Shown here: positions 1-9,279 of the stretch, one piece after another
Numbering within the stretch: the stretch's first letter is position 1
Layout: the number at the start of each line of letters is the position of its first letter
DNA from: CALFCX01 sp041650595
GTDB lineage: Bacteria > Margulisbacteria > WOR-1 > JAKLHX01
Assembly: GCA_041650595.1 (NCBI GenBank)
Contig: JBAZKW010000008.1
Span: 15,842-79,841 of the forward strand
Direction of reading: 5' to 3'
Length of the DNA stretch: 64,000 nt
Translations under genes and position numbers: made by a program
Notes under the pieces: model-generated
Told to the model about the DNA's origin: nothing
The model's database searches: none
The model's input: the letters and a program-made list of their open reading frames with translations, nothing else

Positions 1-1615
1 CCGGATCTTTCAGTCCGATCTGTTTTGCTATGTTGTGCGCTGTTTCGGGATAGTCTCCGGTTATCATGATGACCCGGATCCCGGACCTGTAACAGTGCAT
101 AACCGCTTCAGGGACACTTGCTCTTATAGGGTCCGACAGGCCTATCAACCCGACAAACTCAAAGTTGAAATCATGCTGATGCTTGGGCAAAGGTTCTCCT
201 TTGTGTTCGGCTTTTGCAACTCCAAGGACCCTTAAGCCCTCTCTTGCCATTGTTTTTACTTTGCTCAACATCTGTTCTTTTTGTCCGGGATCCATGTGGC
301 AAAGGTCAAAAATAGCTTCGGGCGCTCCTTTTGCCGCTACCATATGATATTCGGTTTTCGGTATCTCCCAAACGTGTGACAGTGCCAGAAGTTCTCTGGA
401 AAGCGGATATTCTTCTACCATTGGCCAGTTATGAAGGTGTTCCGTATCGTAGAGCGTCTTGAGCCCCAGCTCTTTTAACGCTTTGTCCATGGGATCAAAC
501 GGATCTTTTTTGCTGGCCAGGACCCCGTATTCAACAAGTTCGTGGAACTGTTCCGGCAGGCGAAGGTCTTTTTTGTTCGAGACATCCAAAAAACTGTCTT
601 TGCTGAATATCATGCTTATGGACATCTTGTTCTGGGTTATGGTGCCGGTCTTGTCGCAGCAGAGAACTGTCGCGGACCCGAGAGTCTCTACCGCAGATAT
701 TTTGCGGGTAAGGACATCTCTTTTTGATATTCTCCACGCGCCAAGAGCAAGGAATACCGTGAGTACGACCGGAAATTCTTCCGGCAGCATAGCCATTGCA
801 AGCGTCAGTCCTGAAAGTATGCCGTCGATCCATTTGCCTTGCAGCAGGCCATATACCAGGATTATGAACGCGCAAAGGAAAGAAACTAAAATAAAGATGT
901 TTTTTACGATCTTTGATGTTTCTTTTTGCAGGGTCGTATCTTCTTCATCTATAGAGGCGAGCGTTTTTCCTATCTTCCCAAGTTCTGTATTTATTCCGAT
1001 GTTCGAAACTCTGGCAACTCCCTGTCCCTGGACCACAAGACAGCTTGAGTAAAGGAAGGGGAGATCATCACCTCCCGGATGCTGCGCAGTATTTCCGTTG
1101 TTTTCTTTGGATGGGAGTTTTCTTACGGGTACGGACTCTCCGGTCAGGACTGATTCGTCGACAGAAAGATTAAGCCCCCATAAGAGTACGGCATCCGCAG
1201 GGATCCTGTCTCCTTCTTTTAATATGATGATATCGTCCTTGACAACAAATTTCCCGGCGATCACTTTTTGCTGTCCGTTCCTTATGACAAGAGCACGCGG
1301 GCTCGAAAGGTCCCTTAACGCATCAAGAGCATTTTCTGTTTTATTTTCCTGATAGACGGTTATTCCCATTATCACAAAAACAAAGCTGAGGAGCATAAGA
1401 GCTTCCTGAATGTCGCCCAGCAACAAATAGATGGATCCGCAAGCTACCAGCAGAAGGAACATGGGCTCTCTCAGCACTTCAAATACTATTTTAAATACAG
1501 ACTTCTTTTTTGACGAGGGGAGTTCATTGAGGCCGTATTTTTTAGTATTCGCTTCCGCATCGCTTTCAGAAAGTCCAGTCAGGTTTTCTACATCGTTGGT
1601 ATTCAGTATCGGCAT
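1..1615 (-). CDS. Cation-transporting P-type ATPase, C-terminal part beyond window
   Basis: An open frame reads leftward from an ATG and runs off the window edge, giving about 538 N-terminal residues of a roughly 850-900-residue pump. Visible in order: an N-terminal cation-ATPase domain, two membrane helices (residues ~57-95), the actuator loop with TGES, a helix pair carrying MPEEFPVV (~275) where P-type pumps bind the ion, the phosphorylation motif CDKTGT (Asp about residue 321), the nucleotide-binding domain with KGAPE, and the start of the P-domain MITGD motif. PEEFP is typical of the calcium or uncharacterised CtpE-like subfamily rather than of heavy-metal pumps (no CPx, no metal-binding domain). 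The substrate cannot be fixed from this part. It is divergent from uvrA, and its -10 box lies 9 bp before the ATG. Confidence 0.9.
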   Translation of the reverse strand, partial: MPILNTNDVENLTGLSESDAEANTKKYGLNELPSSKKKSVFKIVFEVLREPMFLLLVACGSIYLLLGDIQEALMLLSFVFVIMGITVYQENKTENALDALRDLSSPRALVIRNGQQKVIAGKFVVKDDIIILKEGDRIPADAVLLWGLNLSVDESVLTGESVPVRKLPSKENNGNTAQHPGGDDLPFLYSSCLVVQGQGVARVSNIGINTELGKIGKTLASIDEEDTTLQKETSKIVKNIFILVSFLCAFIILVYGLLQGKWIDGILSGLTLAMAMLPEEFPVVLTVFLALGAWRISKRDVLTRKISAVETLGSATVLCCDKTGTITQNKMSISMIFSKDSFLDVSNKKDLRLPEQFHELVEYGVLASKKDPFDPMDKALKELGLKTLYDTEHLHNWPMVEEYPLSRELLALSHVWEIPKTEYHMVAAKGAPEAIFDLCHMDPGQKEQMLSKVKTMAREGLRVLGVAKAEHKGEPLPKHQHDFNFEFVGLIGLSDPIRASVPEAVMHCYRSGIRVIMITGDYPETAHNIAKQIGLKDP

Positions 1616-1650
1616 TATTAGTACATTATACAATATTGTATAATTAACTC
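1616..1650. promoter_or_regulatory. Divergent palindromic promoter of the P-type ATPase and uvrA
   Basis: A perfect 20-bp palindrome (1625-1644) contains TATAAT on both strands. The rightward TATAAT (1639-1644) ends 6 bp before the uvrA ATG. The leftward one (1630-1625) ends 9 bp before the ATPase ATG. Transcription starting 6-8 bp downstream of each box would give leaderless or nearly leaderless messages. No good -35 hexamer is seen. Both polymerases would compete for the same bases, so the two genes may be mutually exclusive; alternatively a repressor dimer could bind the palindrome. Confidence 0.6.
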
Positions 1651-4470
1651 ATGCCCCACAACAACAATATAGTGATAAAAGGAGCCCGCACGCATAATCT
1701 TAAGAATATTGATGTCGAGATCCCGCGCAACAAACTGGTCGTGATAACCGGGCTGTCAGGATCAGGTAAATCATCACTTGCATTCGACACCATATACGCA
1801 GAAGGGCAGAGACGGTATGTAGAATCACTATCGGCCTATGCGCGACAATTCCTTGAACAGATGCAAAAACCGGATGTTGATTCGATCGACGGGCTCTCTC
1901 CTGCCATTTCAATAGAACAGAAATCACCGAGCAGGAACCCCAGGTCCACTGTCGGCACGATAACCGAGATATATGATTACTTGCGGCTTCTTTTTGCAAA
2001 TATCGGAATACCCCATTGTCCAAATTGCGGCAAGAAGATCGAGAAACAAAGTCCTACGCAGATCGTGGACAGGATCCTTGATAGTAAGAATGGCCAAAAG
2101 ATCCAGATACTTTCTCCTGTTGTCAGCGGCAGAAAAGGGGAGTACAGAGAGCTTTTTGAAAGGATCAGAAAAGACGGATTCATCAGGGTAAGGCTCGACG
2201 GAAAAATATATGACCTGTCGGAGGAGATCAAACTTGATAAGCAAAAGAAGCACTCAATCGAAATAGTTGTCGACAGGATAAAGGCAGGCGCTGATACCAG
2301 AAAACGTCTTTTTGAGTCGGTCGAGACGGCTCTTAAGTTCGGCGGCGGGGTTGTCATCATTACCTCGGAGAACAATACGCCGTTGATTTTCAGCGAAAAA
2401 TTTTCATGTCCGAACTGTGATACAAATCTTGGAGAAATCACTCCCAGGATATTCTCGTTTAACAGTCCTTTCGGAGCCTGTCCAAAATGCACGGGACTGG
2501 GATCGTCGCTTGAGTTCGATGTGGACCTTTTGATGCCGAACAAAAACCTTTCGATCAATCAGGGTGCGATAGCTACTCTGAAAAATCCTTCACAAACACA
2601 ATATTACGGACATCAGCTAGAGGCGCTTTCAAAAAAGTACAAATTTGATTTTGACACGCCTATAAATAAACTTTCTAAGGTACAACTAAACGCGATACTG
2701 CACGGGTCCGACGAATCTATCAAGTTCAGGTACGAATGGAAAAGGGGTTTTGGAGAATATACCGACACATTTGAAGGCATTCTCCCGATGCTTGAGCGCC
2801 GCTATAAAACAACTGAATCAGAGCATGTGAGGTTCTATCTTCACAGGTTTATGAGCCCTGTAGTATGTTCGCAGTGCCACGGTGAACGCCTCAAGCCCGA
2901 AAGTCTCTCGGTCAAGGTCGGCGAAAAATCGATCGCGGAAGTCTCATCCCTTGATGTCGAAGCAATGATGAAGTTCGTTTCGGGCCTGAAACTTACGGCA
3001 AACGAGGAAACAATATCGAAGCAGATTATTAAAGAAATAATGCTGCGCCTGAAGTTCCTCATTGATGTGGGACTAAATTACCTGTCAATAAGCAGGGAAA
3101 CGTGGACGCTGTCAGGCGGCGAAGCACAGCGCACCCGTCTTGCAACGCAGATAGGGTCAGGACTTGTCGGGGTCCTTTACATTCTTGATGAACCGAGCAT
3201 AGGACTTCACCAGCGGGACAACGGCCGGCTGATAAAAACATTGAAAAATCTGAGAGACCTTGGCAACACTATCATTGTCGTGGAACATGATGAAGAAATA
3301 ATGAGAGCTTCCGACCATATCGTTGATATAGGGCCATCTGCCGGCATCCACGGCGGAAAAATTATTGCGACAGGATCTATTGACGATATCTTGAGATCAA
3401 AAGACTCAATTACAGGAAAATATCTGGCAGGCGAATTAAAAATAGATATTCCTGAAACAAGAAGGAAAGGTAACGGTAAATTCCTGACCGTCAAAGGAGC
3501 AAGGCACAACAATTTAAAGAATATCAATGTGAAATTCCCGCTCGGATTGTTCACATGCGTTACAGGCGTGTCCGGATCGGGAAAAAGCTCTTTAGTAAAT
3601 GATGTTCTTTATAACTCTCTGGCAAAGAAATTTTATCATTCGATAGAAAAACCGGGCGCTCATGAAGCGATAATAGGGGATGAAAACATCGACAAGATCA
3701 TCATAATTGATCAGTCCGCGATAGGAAGGACGCCCCGTTCCAATCCGGCGACATACACCGGGGTTTTTAACTACATCAGGGATATATATGCCATGACCCA
3801 GGAAGCAAGAATAAGAGGATACCAGAAAGGCCGGTTCTCTTTCAATGTAAAAGGCGGACGGTGCGAGACCTGCGGCGGCGGCGGACTTATTAAGATCGAG
3901 ATGCATTTTTTGCCGGACGTATACATTCCGTGTGACGTATGCGGGGGTATGCGGTATAATAAAGAAACGCTTGAAGTGCGCTACAAGGGCAAGAATATTT
4001 TTGAAGTCCTTGATATGACCGTCGAAGAGGCTTTTCAATTGTTTGAAAAGATCCCCCAGATAAGTCACAAACTGCGAACACTGATAGATGTGGGACTGGG
4101 TTATGTGCACCTTGGACAGGCCGCGACAACACTGTCGGGAGGCGAAGCCCAGAGGGTAAAGCTTGCTACGGAGCTTTCACACAGGAGCACCGGAAAAACT
4201 CTTTATATACTGGACGAGCCGACTACGGGGCTTCATTTTGACGATGTAAAAAAGCTTTTACATGTGTTAAACCGGCTGGTGGACGCCGGCAACAGCGTTG
4301 TGGTCATAGAGCACAATCTTGATGTGATAAAGACCGCGGACCACATAATCGACTTAGGGCCCGAGGGTGGAGGCAAAGGCGGGTATATAATAGGAGAAGG
4401 GACCCCGGAACACATTGTTTCATTAAAAAAATCATACACGGGACAATACTTAAGAAGGATGAACAGATGA
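1651..4470 (+). CDS. uvrA: Excinuclease ABC subunit A
   Basis: UvrA, the DNA-damage sensor of nucleotide excision repair, works as a cytoplasmic dimer with UvrB. The 939 residues match the usual length. Walker A GLSGSGKSS is at residues 34-42, a CPNC zinc site follows, then ABC signature LSGGEAQRTR (~486), second Walker A GVSGSGKSS (~636), the zinc module CETCGGGG...CDVCGG (~737) and second signature LSGGEAQRVK (~827). All key ATPase motifs are present. The ATG lies 6 bp after a TATAAT box and there is no Shine-Dalgarno sequence, so translation is probably leaderless. Its stop overlaps the dnaB start in ATGA. Confidence 0.98.
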   Translation: MPHNNNIVIKGARTHNLKNIDVEIPRNKLVVITGLSGSGKSSLAFDTIYAEGQRRYVESLSAYARQFLEQMQKPDVDSIDGLSPAISIEQKSPSRNPRSTVGTITEIYDYLRLLFANIGIPHCPNCGKKIEKQSPTQIVDRILDSKNGQKIQILSPVVSGRKGEYRELFERIRKDGFIRVRLDGKIYDLSEEIKLDKQKKHSIEIVVDRIKAGADTRKRLFESVETALKFGGGVVIITSENNTPLIFSEKFSCPNCDTNLGEITPRIFSFNSPFGACPKCTGLGSSLEFDVDLLMPNKNLSINQGAIATLKNPSQTQYYGHQLEALSKKYKFDFDTPINKLSKVQLNAILHGSDESIKFRYEWKRGFGEYTDTFEGILPMLERRYKTTESEHVRFYLHRFMSPVVCSQCHGERLKPESLSVKVGEKSIAEVSSLDVEAMMKFVSGLKLTANEETISKQIIKEIMLRLKFLIDVGLNYLSISRETWTLSGGEAQRTRLATQIGSGLVGVLYILDEPSIGLHQRDNGRLIKTLKNLRDLGNTIIVVEHDEEIMRASDHIVDIGPSAGIHGGKIIATGSIDDILRSKDSITGKYLAGELKIDIPETRRKGNGKFLTVKGARHNNLKNINVKFPLGLFTCVTGVSGSGKSSLVNDVLYNSLAKKFYHSIEKPGAHEAIIGDENIDKIIIIDQSAIGRTPRSNPATYTGVFNYIRDIYAMTQEARIRGYQKGRFSFNVKGGRCETCGGGGLIKIEMHFLPDVYIPCDVCGGMRYNKETLEVRYKGKNIFEVLDMTVEEAFQLFEKIPQISHKLRTLIDVGLGYVHLGQAATTLSGGEAQRVKLATELSHRSTGKTLYILDEPTTGLHFDDVKKLLHVLNRLVDAGNSVVVIEHNLDVIKTADHIIDLGPEGGGKGGYIIGEGTPEHIVSLKKSYTGQYLRRMNR

Positions 4471-5801
4471 CCGACGAAAAACTCCCTCCGCAGAATATTC
4501 CGGCCGAGCAATCCGTGATAGGGGCGATGCTCATTGACAAGAATGCCATAATGCAGGCTGTCGAGATACTTTCTCCGGACAGTTTTTACAGGGAAGCGCA
4601 CCGTTATATATATGAATCTATACTGTCGCTTTCCGATCGTAACGAGCCTGTGGACCTGATCACCGTGACAGAAGAGCTGCGCAAGGTCGGCAAACTTGAC
4701 GCGATAGGCGGCAGCGTATATATCTCGGACCTTCTGAACAGCGTTCCGACCGCGGCCAATATGGGTTATTATGCACGGCTGGTGGAGGAAAAGGCCGTTC
4801 TGCGGAGGCTTATAGAAGCGGGTACCGGTATAATAAACGATTGCTTCGACGAAAGGAACAAAGTCGATTTTGTTCTGGACAACGCCGAAAAGATGATCAT
4901 GGAAATCGCCATGAAAAAGGCAAGACAGGGTTTTTTCAAGATCGACAATATCTTGAAAGATGTCCTGGATATCATGGACAAGCTTTACGGCAAAAAAGAG
5001 GCAATAACCGGCATTCCTTCGGGCTTTCCAGACCTTGACAGGCTCACGGCAGGTTTTCAGAACTCTGACCTGGTCATAGTTGCGGCAAGACCATCAGTCG
5101 GGAAAACCGCGCTTGCTCTTAATTTTGCGCAAAACGTTGCGATCAAGTCCAAAATACCTGTTGCTATTTTTAGTCTGGAAATGTCTAAAGAGATGCTCGC
5201 GCAGAGGCTTCTCTGCGCGGAAGCGGAAGTGGACAGCCAAAAGATCAAGACTGCCAGCCTATCCGACGGCGGCTGGAAACGCCTGATGAAAGCTATAGAG
5301 AGGCTTTCGCAGGCGCCTATATTTATCGATGATTCGCCCATGCTTACCGCGATGGAGATGAGGGCCAAAGCAAGAAGACTGAAAAAAGAGCACGGGATAG
5401 GAATGATCGTGGTGGATTATCTCCAGCTGATGCAGGGCCGCCAGAATGTTGATAACAGGGTGCAGGAGATCTCGGAAATAGTGCGCTCGCTCAAGACCCT
5501 GTCCAGGGAAATAGATGTTCCGGTCATCGCACTTTCGCAGCTTTCTAGGGCTATAGAACAGCGCCAGGACAGAATTCCGCGGCTTTCCGATCTCAGGGAA
5601 TCCGGAGAGATCGAGCAAACGGCGGACATGGTGTTTTTCATCCACAGGGATGACTATTACAATCCCACAAGCGATAAAGGCAATATTGCCCAGCTGATAA
5701 TCGCAAAGCACAGGAACGGCCCCACCGGTCAGATCGATCTGGTGTTCAGGAAGGAATTCACCAAATTTGACAGCAAAAGCACCTATGAAGTTTCGGCTTA
5801 G
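4467..5801 (+). CDS. dnaB: Replicative DNA helicase DnaB
   Basis: Hexameric 5'-3' replicative helicase of 444 residues. The N-terminal DnaB domain (PQNIPAEQSVIGAMLID) is followed by a linker and a RecA-like C-terminal domain with Walker A ARPSVGKT (~206-213), SLEMSKEMLAQRL, Walker B IVVDYLQLM and the arginine-rich LSQLSRAIEQR segment. No intein is present, although DnaB is a common intein host. It is translationally coupled to uvrA by a 4-bp overlap, and its 3' end overlaps the start of the next gene, so the three probably share a message. Confidence 0.97.
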   Translation: MTDEKLPPQNIPAEQSVIGAMLIDKNAIMQAVEILSPDSFYREAHRYIYESILSLSDRNEPVDLITVTEELRKVGKLDAIGGSVYISDLLNSVPTAANMGYYARLVEEKAVLRRLIEAGTGIINDCFDERNKVDFVLDNAEKMIMEIAMKKARQGFFKIDNILKDVLDIMDKLYGKKEAITGIPSGFPDLDRLTAGFQNSDLVIVAARPSVGKTALALNFAQNVAIKSKIPVAIFSLEMSKEMLAQRLLCAEAEVDSQKIKTASLSDGGWKRLMKAIERLSQAPIFIDDSPMLTAMEMRAKARRLKKEHGIGMIVVDYLQLMQGRQNVDNRVQEISEIVRSLKTLSREIDVPVIALSQLSRAIEQRQDRIPRLSDLRESGEIEQTADMVFFIHRDDYYNPTSDKGNIAQLIIAKHRNGPTGQIDLVFRKEFTKFDSKSTYEVSA

Positions 5802-7299
5802 CGCGGCGGCTGTCCTTGTTTTTCTTGCGGTGGCAGGTTTTGCCTCTCCCAGAGGGGTGAGCATAAAAGCGGATACTGTTTCTTACACAAAAGACAAGGG
5901 TGTGATCGTGGCTTCCGGGAGCGTCGAGGCCAGCTACAAAGGTTCCGTTGTTACTGCCGACCGGATCATCTTTTTTACCGCCGAATCACAGGTCATCGCC
6001 GACGGAGATTTTACTCTATCCAAAGATAAAGCCCGTATATCCGGAAAAAAGCTTGCCTATTATTTCAGGAGCGAAAAAGGATCCGCTTCGGATGTGACAA
6101 TAAATCTTGGATCCACCTGGATCAGAGGCAGTTCCATAGATATGGACAGAGAGCAGATCCGTATAGCCGATTCGGAATTTTCTTCGTGCGGGCTAGACGA
6201 ACCTCATTACAAAATGTCTTCGGCAAACATGACCTATTACAGCAAATCGGGTTGGATCGTACAGAATTGGGGACTGTTCTGGCTTGGTGATATCCCTGTT
6301 TTTCCGGTTCCTACTTATGTTTACGATACCGGACTGATAGGCGGCTTTTACAAAAAGAAAAATCCTGTTCCTCTTCCGGAAATAGGTTCCAACGATGTCG
6401 ACGGCTTCTATCTTAACGAAAAATTCATCTGGCGGCTTTCTAGCTACAGCTATGGGATCCTAGGATTGAATTACGGCTCAAAAAAAGGAATCGGCGCCGG
6501 TCTTGAAAGCAACTATGTACTCAATGATTCTAATGATGGCGGAGTGAGGATCTCTACTTACGGATCCGACGGTCTTTCTTGGGGAGCAACTCACACTTAC
6601 TATTTTGGAGATCCTGTGCCAACCGACAGACTGCGACCGCTGCTTTATGAAGTGCTGGAGATCCCTCCGCGCAAAAAATACGATATCACTTTGGACCTGT
6701 CTTATCGCGAAAGGATAAATTATGAAAGAGTGACGCTCATGCCAATGGTCACTCTTAGATATATAGATGTCCCTTTTTCTTTCCTTGATTTTAATCCGCG
6801 GATAGAGGCGTCCGTCGGCTCCGTGTCCGAGGAAAGCTCCGGGGTGAATTTGCTCAAAACCAACTTAAAAAGCACTTTCGACTATGTGCAGCCCGTATCC
6901 AAGAACGCTTCTTTAAGGGCCGGACTGGATGCTTCTTATACCGGTTACGGCCGTTCATCCAGCTGGCTCAATCTTTTGGGCAGATTGGACCTTTCCAATA
7001 AGTTCTCCGACAACGTTGAAGCGGGAGTAGGTTACTCGCATTATTTTATAAACAACGGAGCCAGTCCGTTCAATTATGAAAACTACAGGTATTTTCCGTA
7101 TGACGATATCAGATCGTTTGTTTCTTTCAAAGCACTGGGTTCTACTTTCGGGATAGCGGTTTCCTACAACTCTCCGCTTTTAACGGTGAGGGATATAGAT
7201 TATAATGCAACTGTAGGCCTGCATTGTTTCGATGCTACGTTGACCTGGAGAGCGGCCAGACAGGAATTTGCGGTCTCTCTTAATCTGGTGTCCGATTAG
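5785..7299 (+). CDS. LptD/OstA-like outer-membrane LPS-assembly protein
   Basis: About 504 residues. The ATG at 5785 is preferred over an upstream TTG because it begins a clean signal peptide (MKFRLSAAAVLVFLAVAGFA). Residues ~30-110 form an OstA/LptA-type jellyroll repeat (KADTVSYTKDKG..VIASGSVEA; VTADRIIFF). The rest is a beta-strand-rich region with alternating aromatic and polar residues, as in the LptD barrel, including the conserved-looking WGLFWLGDIPVFPVP stretch. It is short against proteobacterial LptD (about 780). By family it would insert lipopolysaccharide or a related lipid into the outer leaflet. It overlaps dnaB by 17 bp. Identification as the true LptD rather than a relative is an inference. 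Confidence 0.8.
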   Translation: MKFRLSAAAVLVFLAVAGFASPRGVSIKADTVSYTKDKGVIVASGSVEASYKGSVVTADRIIFFTAESQVIADGDFTLSKDKARISGKKLAYYFRSEKGSASDVTINLGSTWIRGSSIDMDREQIRIADSEFSSCGLDEPHYKMSSANMTYYSKSGWIVQNWGLFWLGDIPVFPVPTYVYDTGLIGGFYKKKNPVPLPEIGSNDVDGFYLNEKFIWRLSSYSYGILGLNYGSKKGIGAGLESNYVLNDSNDGGVRISTYGSDGLSWGATHTYYFGDPVPTDRLRPLLYEVLEIPPRKKYDITLDLSYRERINYERVTLMPMVTLRYIDVPFSFLDFNPRIEASVGSVSEESSGVNLLKTNLKSTFDYVQPVSKNASLRAGLDASYTGYGRSSSWLNLLGRLDLSNKFSDNVEAGVGYSHYFINNGASPFNYENYRYFPYDDIRSFVSFKALGSTFGIAVSYNSPLLTVRDIDYNATVGLHCFDATLTWRAARQEFAVSLNLVSD

Positions 7300-7318
7300 A
7301 AAGGTGAGATTTTAGGGC

Positions 7319-7966
7319 ATGAAAAAAGGGCTTTTTATAACTTTTGAAGGGACTGAAGGCTGCGGAAAATCTACCCAGGCAAAACTTCTGGAAAAATATC
7401 TCAAAGGCCTCGGCAAAAAAGTGATATCTTCACTGGAGCCAGGAGGGACAAAGACGGGAAGACAGATACGCAACCTGCTGCTCTCCACCCAAGAATTGCT
7501 GTCGCAGAACGCGGAACTTTTTCTTTTTGCGGCCGACAGGGCACAGCATGTGGAAGAAATAATAAACCCCGCGCTGGATGCGGGTTCCGTAGTTGTCTGC
7601 GACCGTTTTATTGATTCTACCGTCGCGTACCAGATCGGCGGAAGAAAACTTCCCGAAGAGCTGGTCAGATATTTGTACGCTGTTTCAAGCGGAGGGCTTT
7701 TGCCGGACATAACTTTTTTACTGGACCTGTCGCCGGCTGTGGGACTTCCGCGCGCCATTGCCGCCAGCAATCTTGACGGAGGAAAGATCAAAAAGGTGGA
7801 CCGTTTTGAAAAAGAAAAGATCGCTTTTCACGAAGAAGTCCGCAAAGCGTATCTTCAGATCGCAGCCGGTGATCCCGGCAGAGTAAAGGTGATCAGCACG
7901 GAAAAACAGGATATAAACACCGTGCACGAAGAGATAAAACGTAAGATTAAGGAAATGATAACGTAG
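7319..7966 (+). CDS. tmk: Thymidylate kinase
   Basis: Converts dTMP to dTDP for DNA synthesis. The 215-residue protein has P-loop EGTEGCGKST near the N-terminus, the substrate motif EPGGT, the DRFIDST motif and a lid region, all at normal spacing. AGGTGAG lies about 11-12 bp before the ATG. A REP-type palindrome begins directly after the TAG, and the last 14 codons plus that palindrome are repeated downstream (8021-8093) as a non-coding tandem copy. Confidence 0.96.
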   Translation: MKKGLFITFEGTEGCGKSTQAKLLEKYLKGLGKKVISSLEPGGTKTGRQIRNLLLSTQELLSQNAELFLFAADRAQHVEEIINPALDAGSVVVCDRFIDSTVAYQIGGRKLPEELVRYLYAVSSGGLLPDITFLLDLSPAVGLPRAIAASNLDGGKIKKVDRFEKEKIAFHEEVRKAYLQIAAGDPGRVKVISTEKQDINTVHEEIKRKIKEMIT

Positions 7967-8093
7967 ATGCCGCGCATGCGCGGCATGAACTATCAGAGAA
8001 GAAGGATGCTGCCGCCGTATACGAAGAGATAAAACGTACGGTTTAAGGAAATGATAACGTAGATGCCGCGCATGCGCGGCATGAACTATCAGA
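7926..8093. repeat. Tandem duplication of tmk 3' tail plus REP palindrome
   Basis: A 72-bp block (7926-7997) covering the end of tmk, its stop and a palindrome recurs as 73 bp at 8021-8093 after a 23-bp spacer; the copies differ only around AAGATT versus ACGGTTT. Each contains the perfect 20-bp palindrome ATGCCGCGCATGCGCGGCAT (7967-7986 and 8063-8082), the same core found beside and inside the RAYT gene near 26.2-27.0 kb. The second copy is not translated as part of tmk. It lies between tmk and pyrE. Confidence 0.9.
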
Positions 8094-8111
8094 TAAAAAG
8101 GAGAGATATAC

Positions 8112-8648
8112 ATGGACCAAGACAGGACCCGCCTGAAAAAGCTGATGAAACAAAAGGCCGTAAAAACTGGGACTTTTACACTTTCTTCCGGCAAGACCAG
8201 CGATTTTTATGTGGACGGCAAGCAAGTAACGCTTGATCCGGACGGAGCTTATCTGATCGCCAAAATAATACTGCACAAAATAAACGGATTGAACGCAAAA
8301 CATATCGGCGGGCTAACAATTGGAGCAGATCCGATAGCGACTGCGGTCTCTTTGTTGAGCAGAGAGACGGATTCTCCCATTTCCGCTTTTATTGTTCGCA
8401 AAGCACAAAAAGAACACGGGCTTAAAAAAGAGATAGAAGGGATCATCGTCCCGGGTTCTGATGTAGTGATAGTAGATGATGTGATAACAACGGCAAGCGC
8501 GACTCTGGCGGCGATCGCGGCGGTGGAAAAGATCGGATGCAAAGTCGTAAAGGTCATCTGCCTGGTGGACAGGCAGGAAGGCGGAGGCGAAGCGCTCTGC
8601 GAATATGATTTTGCCCCGATATTTACCAAAGAGGAGCTTTTACAATGA
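8112..8648 (+). CDS. pyrE: Orotate phosphoribosyltransferase
   Basis: Joins orotate to PRPP to give OMP in pyrimidine synthesis. The 178 residues contain the FTLSSGKTSDFYVDGK substrate region, and the PRPP-binding signature VVIVDDVITTASA at residues ~118-130. A strong Shine-Dalgarno AAGGAGA precedes the ATG. The stop overlaps the hisB start by 4 bp. The enzyme is of the short bacterial type and complete. Confidence 0.95.
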   Translation: MDQDRTRLKKLMKQKAVKTGTFTLSSGKTSDFYVDGKQVTLDPDGAYLIAKIILHKINGLNAKHIGGLTIGADPIATAVSLLSRETDSPISAFIVRKAQKEHGLKKEIEGIIVPGSDVVIVDDVITTASATLAAIAAVEKIGCKVVKVICLVDRQEGGGEALCEYDFAPIFTKEELLQ

Positions 8649-9274
8649 AAAGGGCAAGAAAAGCTGTTGTTGACCGCAAGACCAAGGAAACGCATGTCAA
8701 ACTGACTTTAAACATCGACGGCTCCGGCAAAAGCAAGATCGCTTATCCGATACCATTCCTGGGACATATGCTCACGCTTTTTTCTAAACACGGATTATTT
8801 GATATTCAACTGCGCGCCAAAGGCGATATAGAGGTGGACATTCACCATCTGGTGGAAGATACGGGGATCGTTTTGGGAGAGGCTTTTGCCAAAGCATTGG
8901 GCAATAAGAAAAAGATCGAACGCTATGGTCACGCGATAATCCCCATGGACGAAGCTTTGGCGGAAGTTCGCGCCGCGGTGGACGTGTCCGGCAGGCCGCA
9001 TCTTACCTACAAAGTAAAATTCCAGAAAGAGTATATCTATGCGATGATAGGCAAGGAGACTGTCAGGATGTCGCTGGACGCGCAGATGCTGAAAGAATTC
9101 TTTGAAGCCTTTGCCATAAAAGCGGGAATATCATTGCACCTGGACCTTATCAGGGGACAAAACACTCACCACAAGATCGAGGCTCTTTTCAAGGGGTTTG
9201 GAATAGCGCTGTACCGCGCCTGCCAAGTCAACCCGAGAAAAAAAGGAGTTCCTTCGACCAAGGGAATACTTTAG
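8645..9274 (+). CDS. hisB: Imidazoleglycerol-phosphate dehydratase
   Basis: Manganese enzyme of histidine biosynthesis, 209 residues, slightly longer than the usual 190-200. Visible metal-ligand motifs are PFLGHML, HHLVEDTGI, MDEALAEV and the second half SLDAQMLKEFFEAFA...LHLDLIRGQNTHHKIEALFKGFG. The C-terminal KKGVPSTKGIL is the standard ending. This is a stand-alone dehydratase, not the bifunctional HisB of enteric bacteria. No other his gene is near, so histidine genes are scattered in this genome. Confidence 0.96.
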   Translation: MKRARKAVVDRKTKETHVKLTLNIDGSGKSKIAYPIPFLGHMLTLFSKHGLFDIQLRAKGDIEVDIHHLVEDTGIVLGEAFAKALGNKKKIERYGHAIIPMDEALAEVRAAVDVSGRPHLTYKVKFQKEYIYAMIGKETVRMSLDAQMLKEFFEAFAIKAGISLHLDLIRGQNTHHKIEALFKGFGIALYRACQVNPRKKGVPSTKGIL

Positions 9275-9279
9275 AACTC

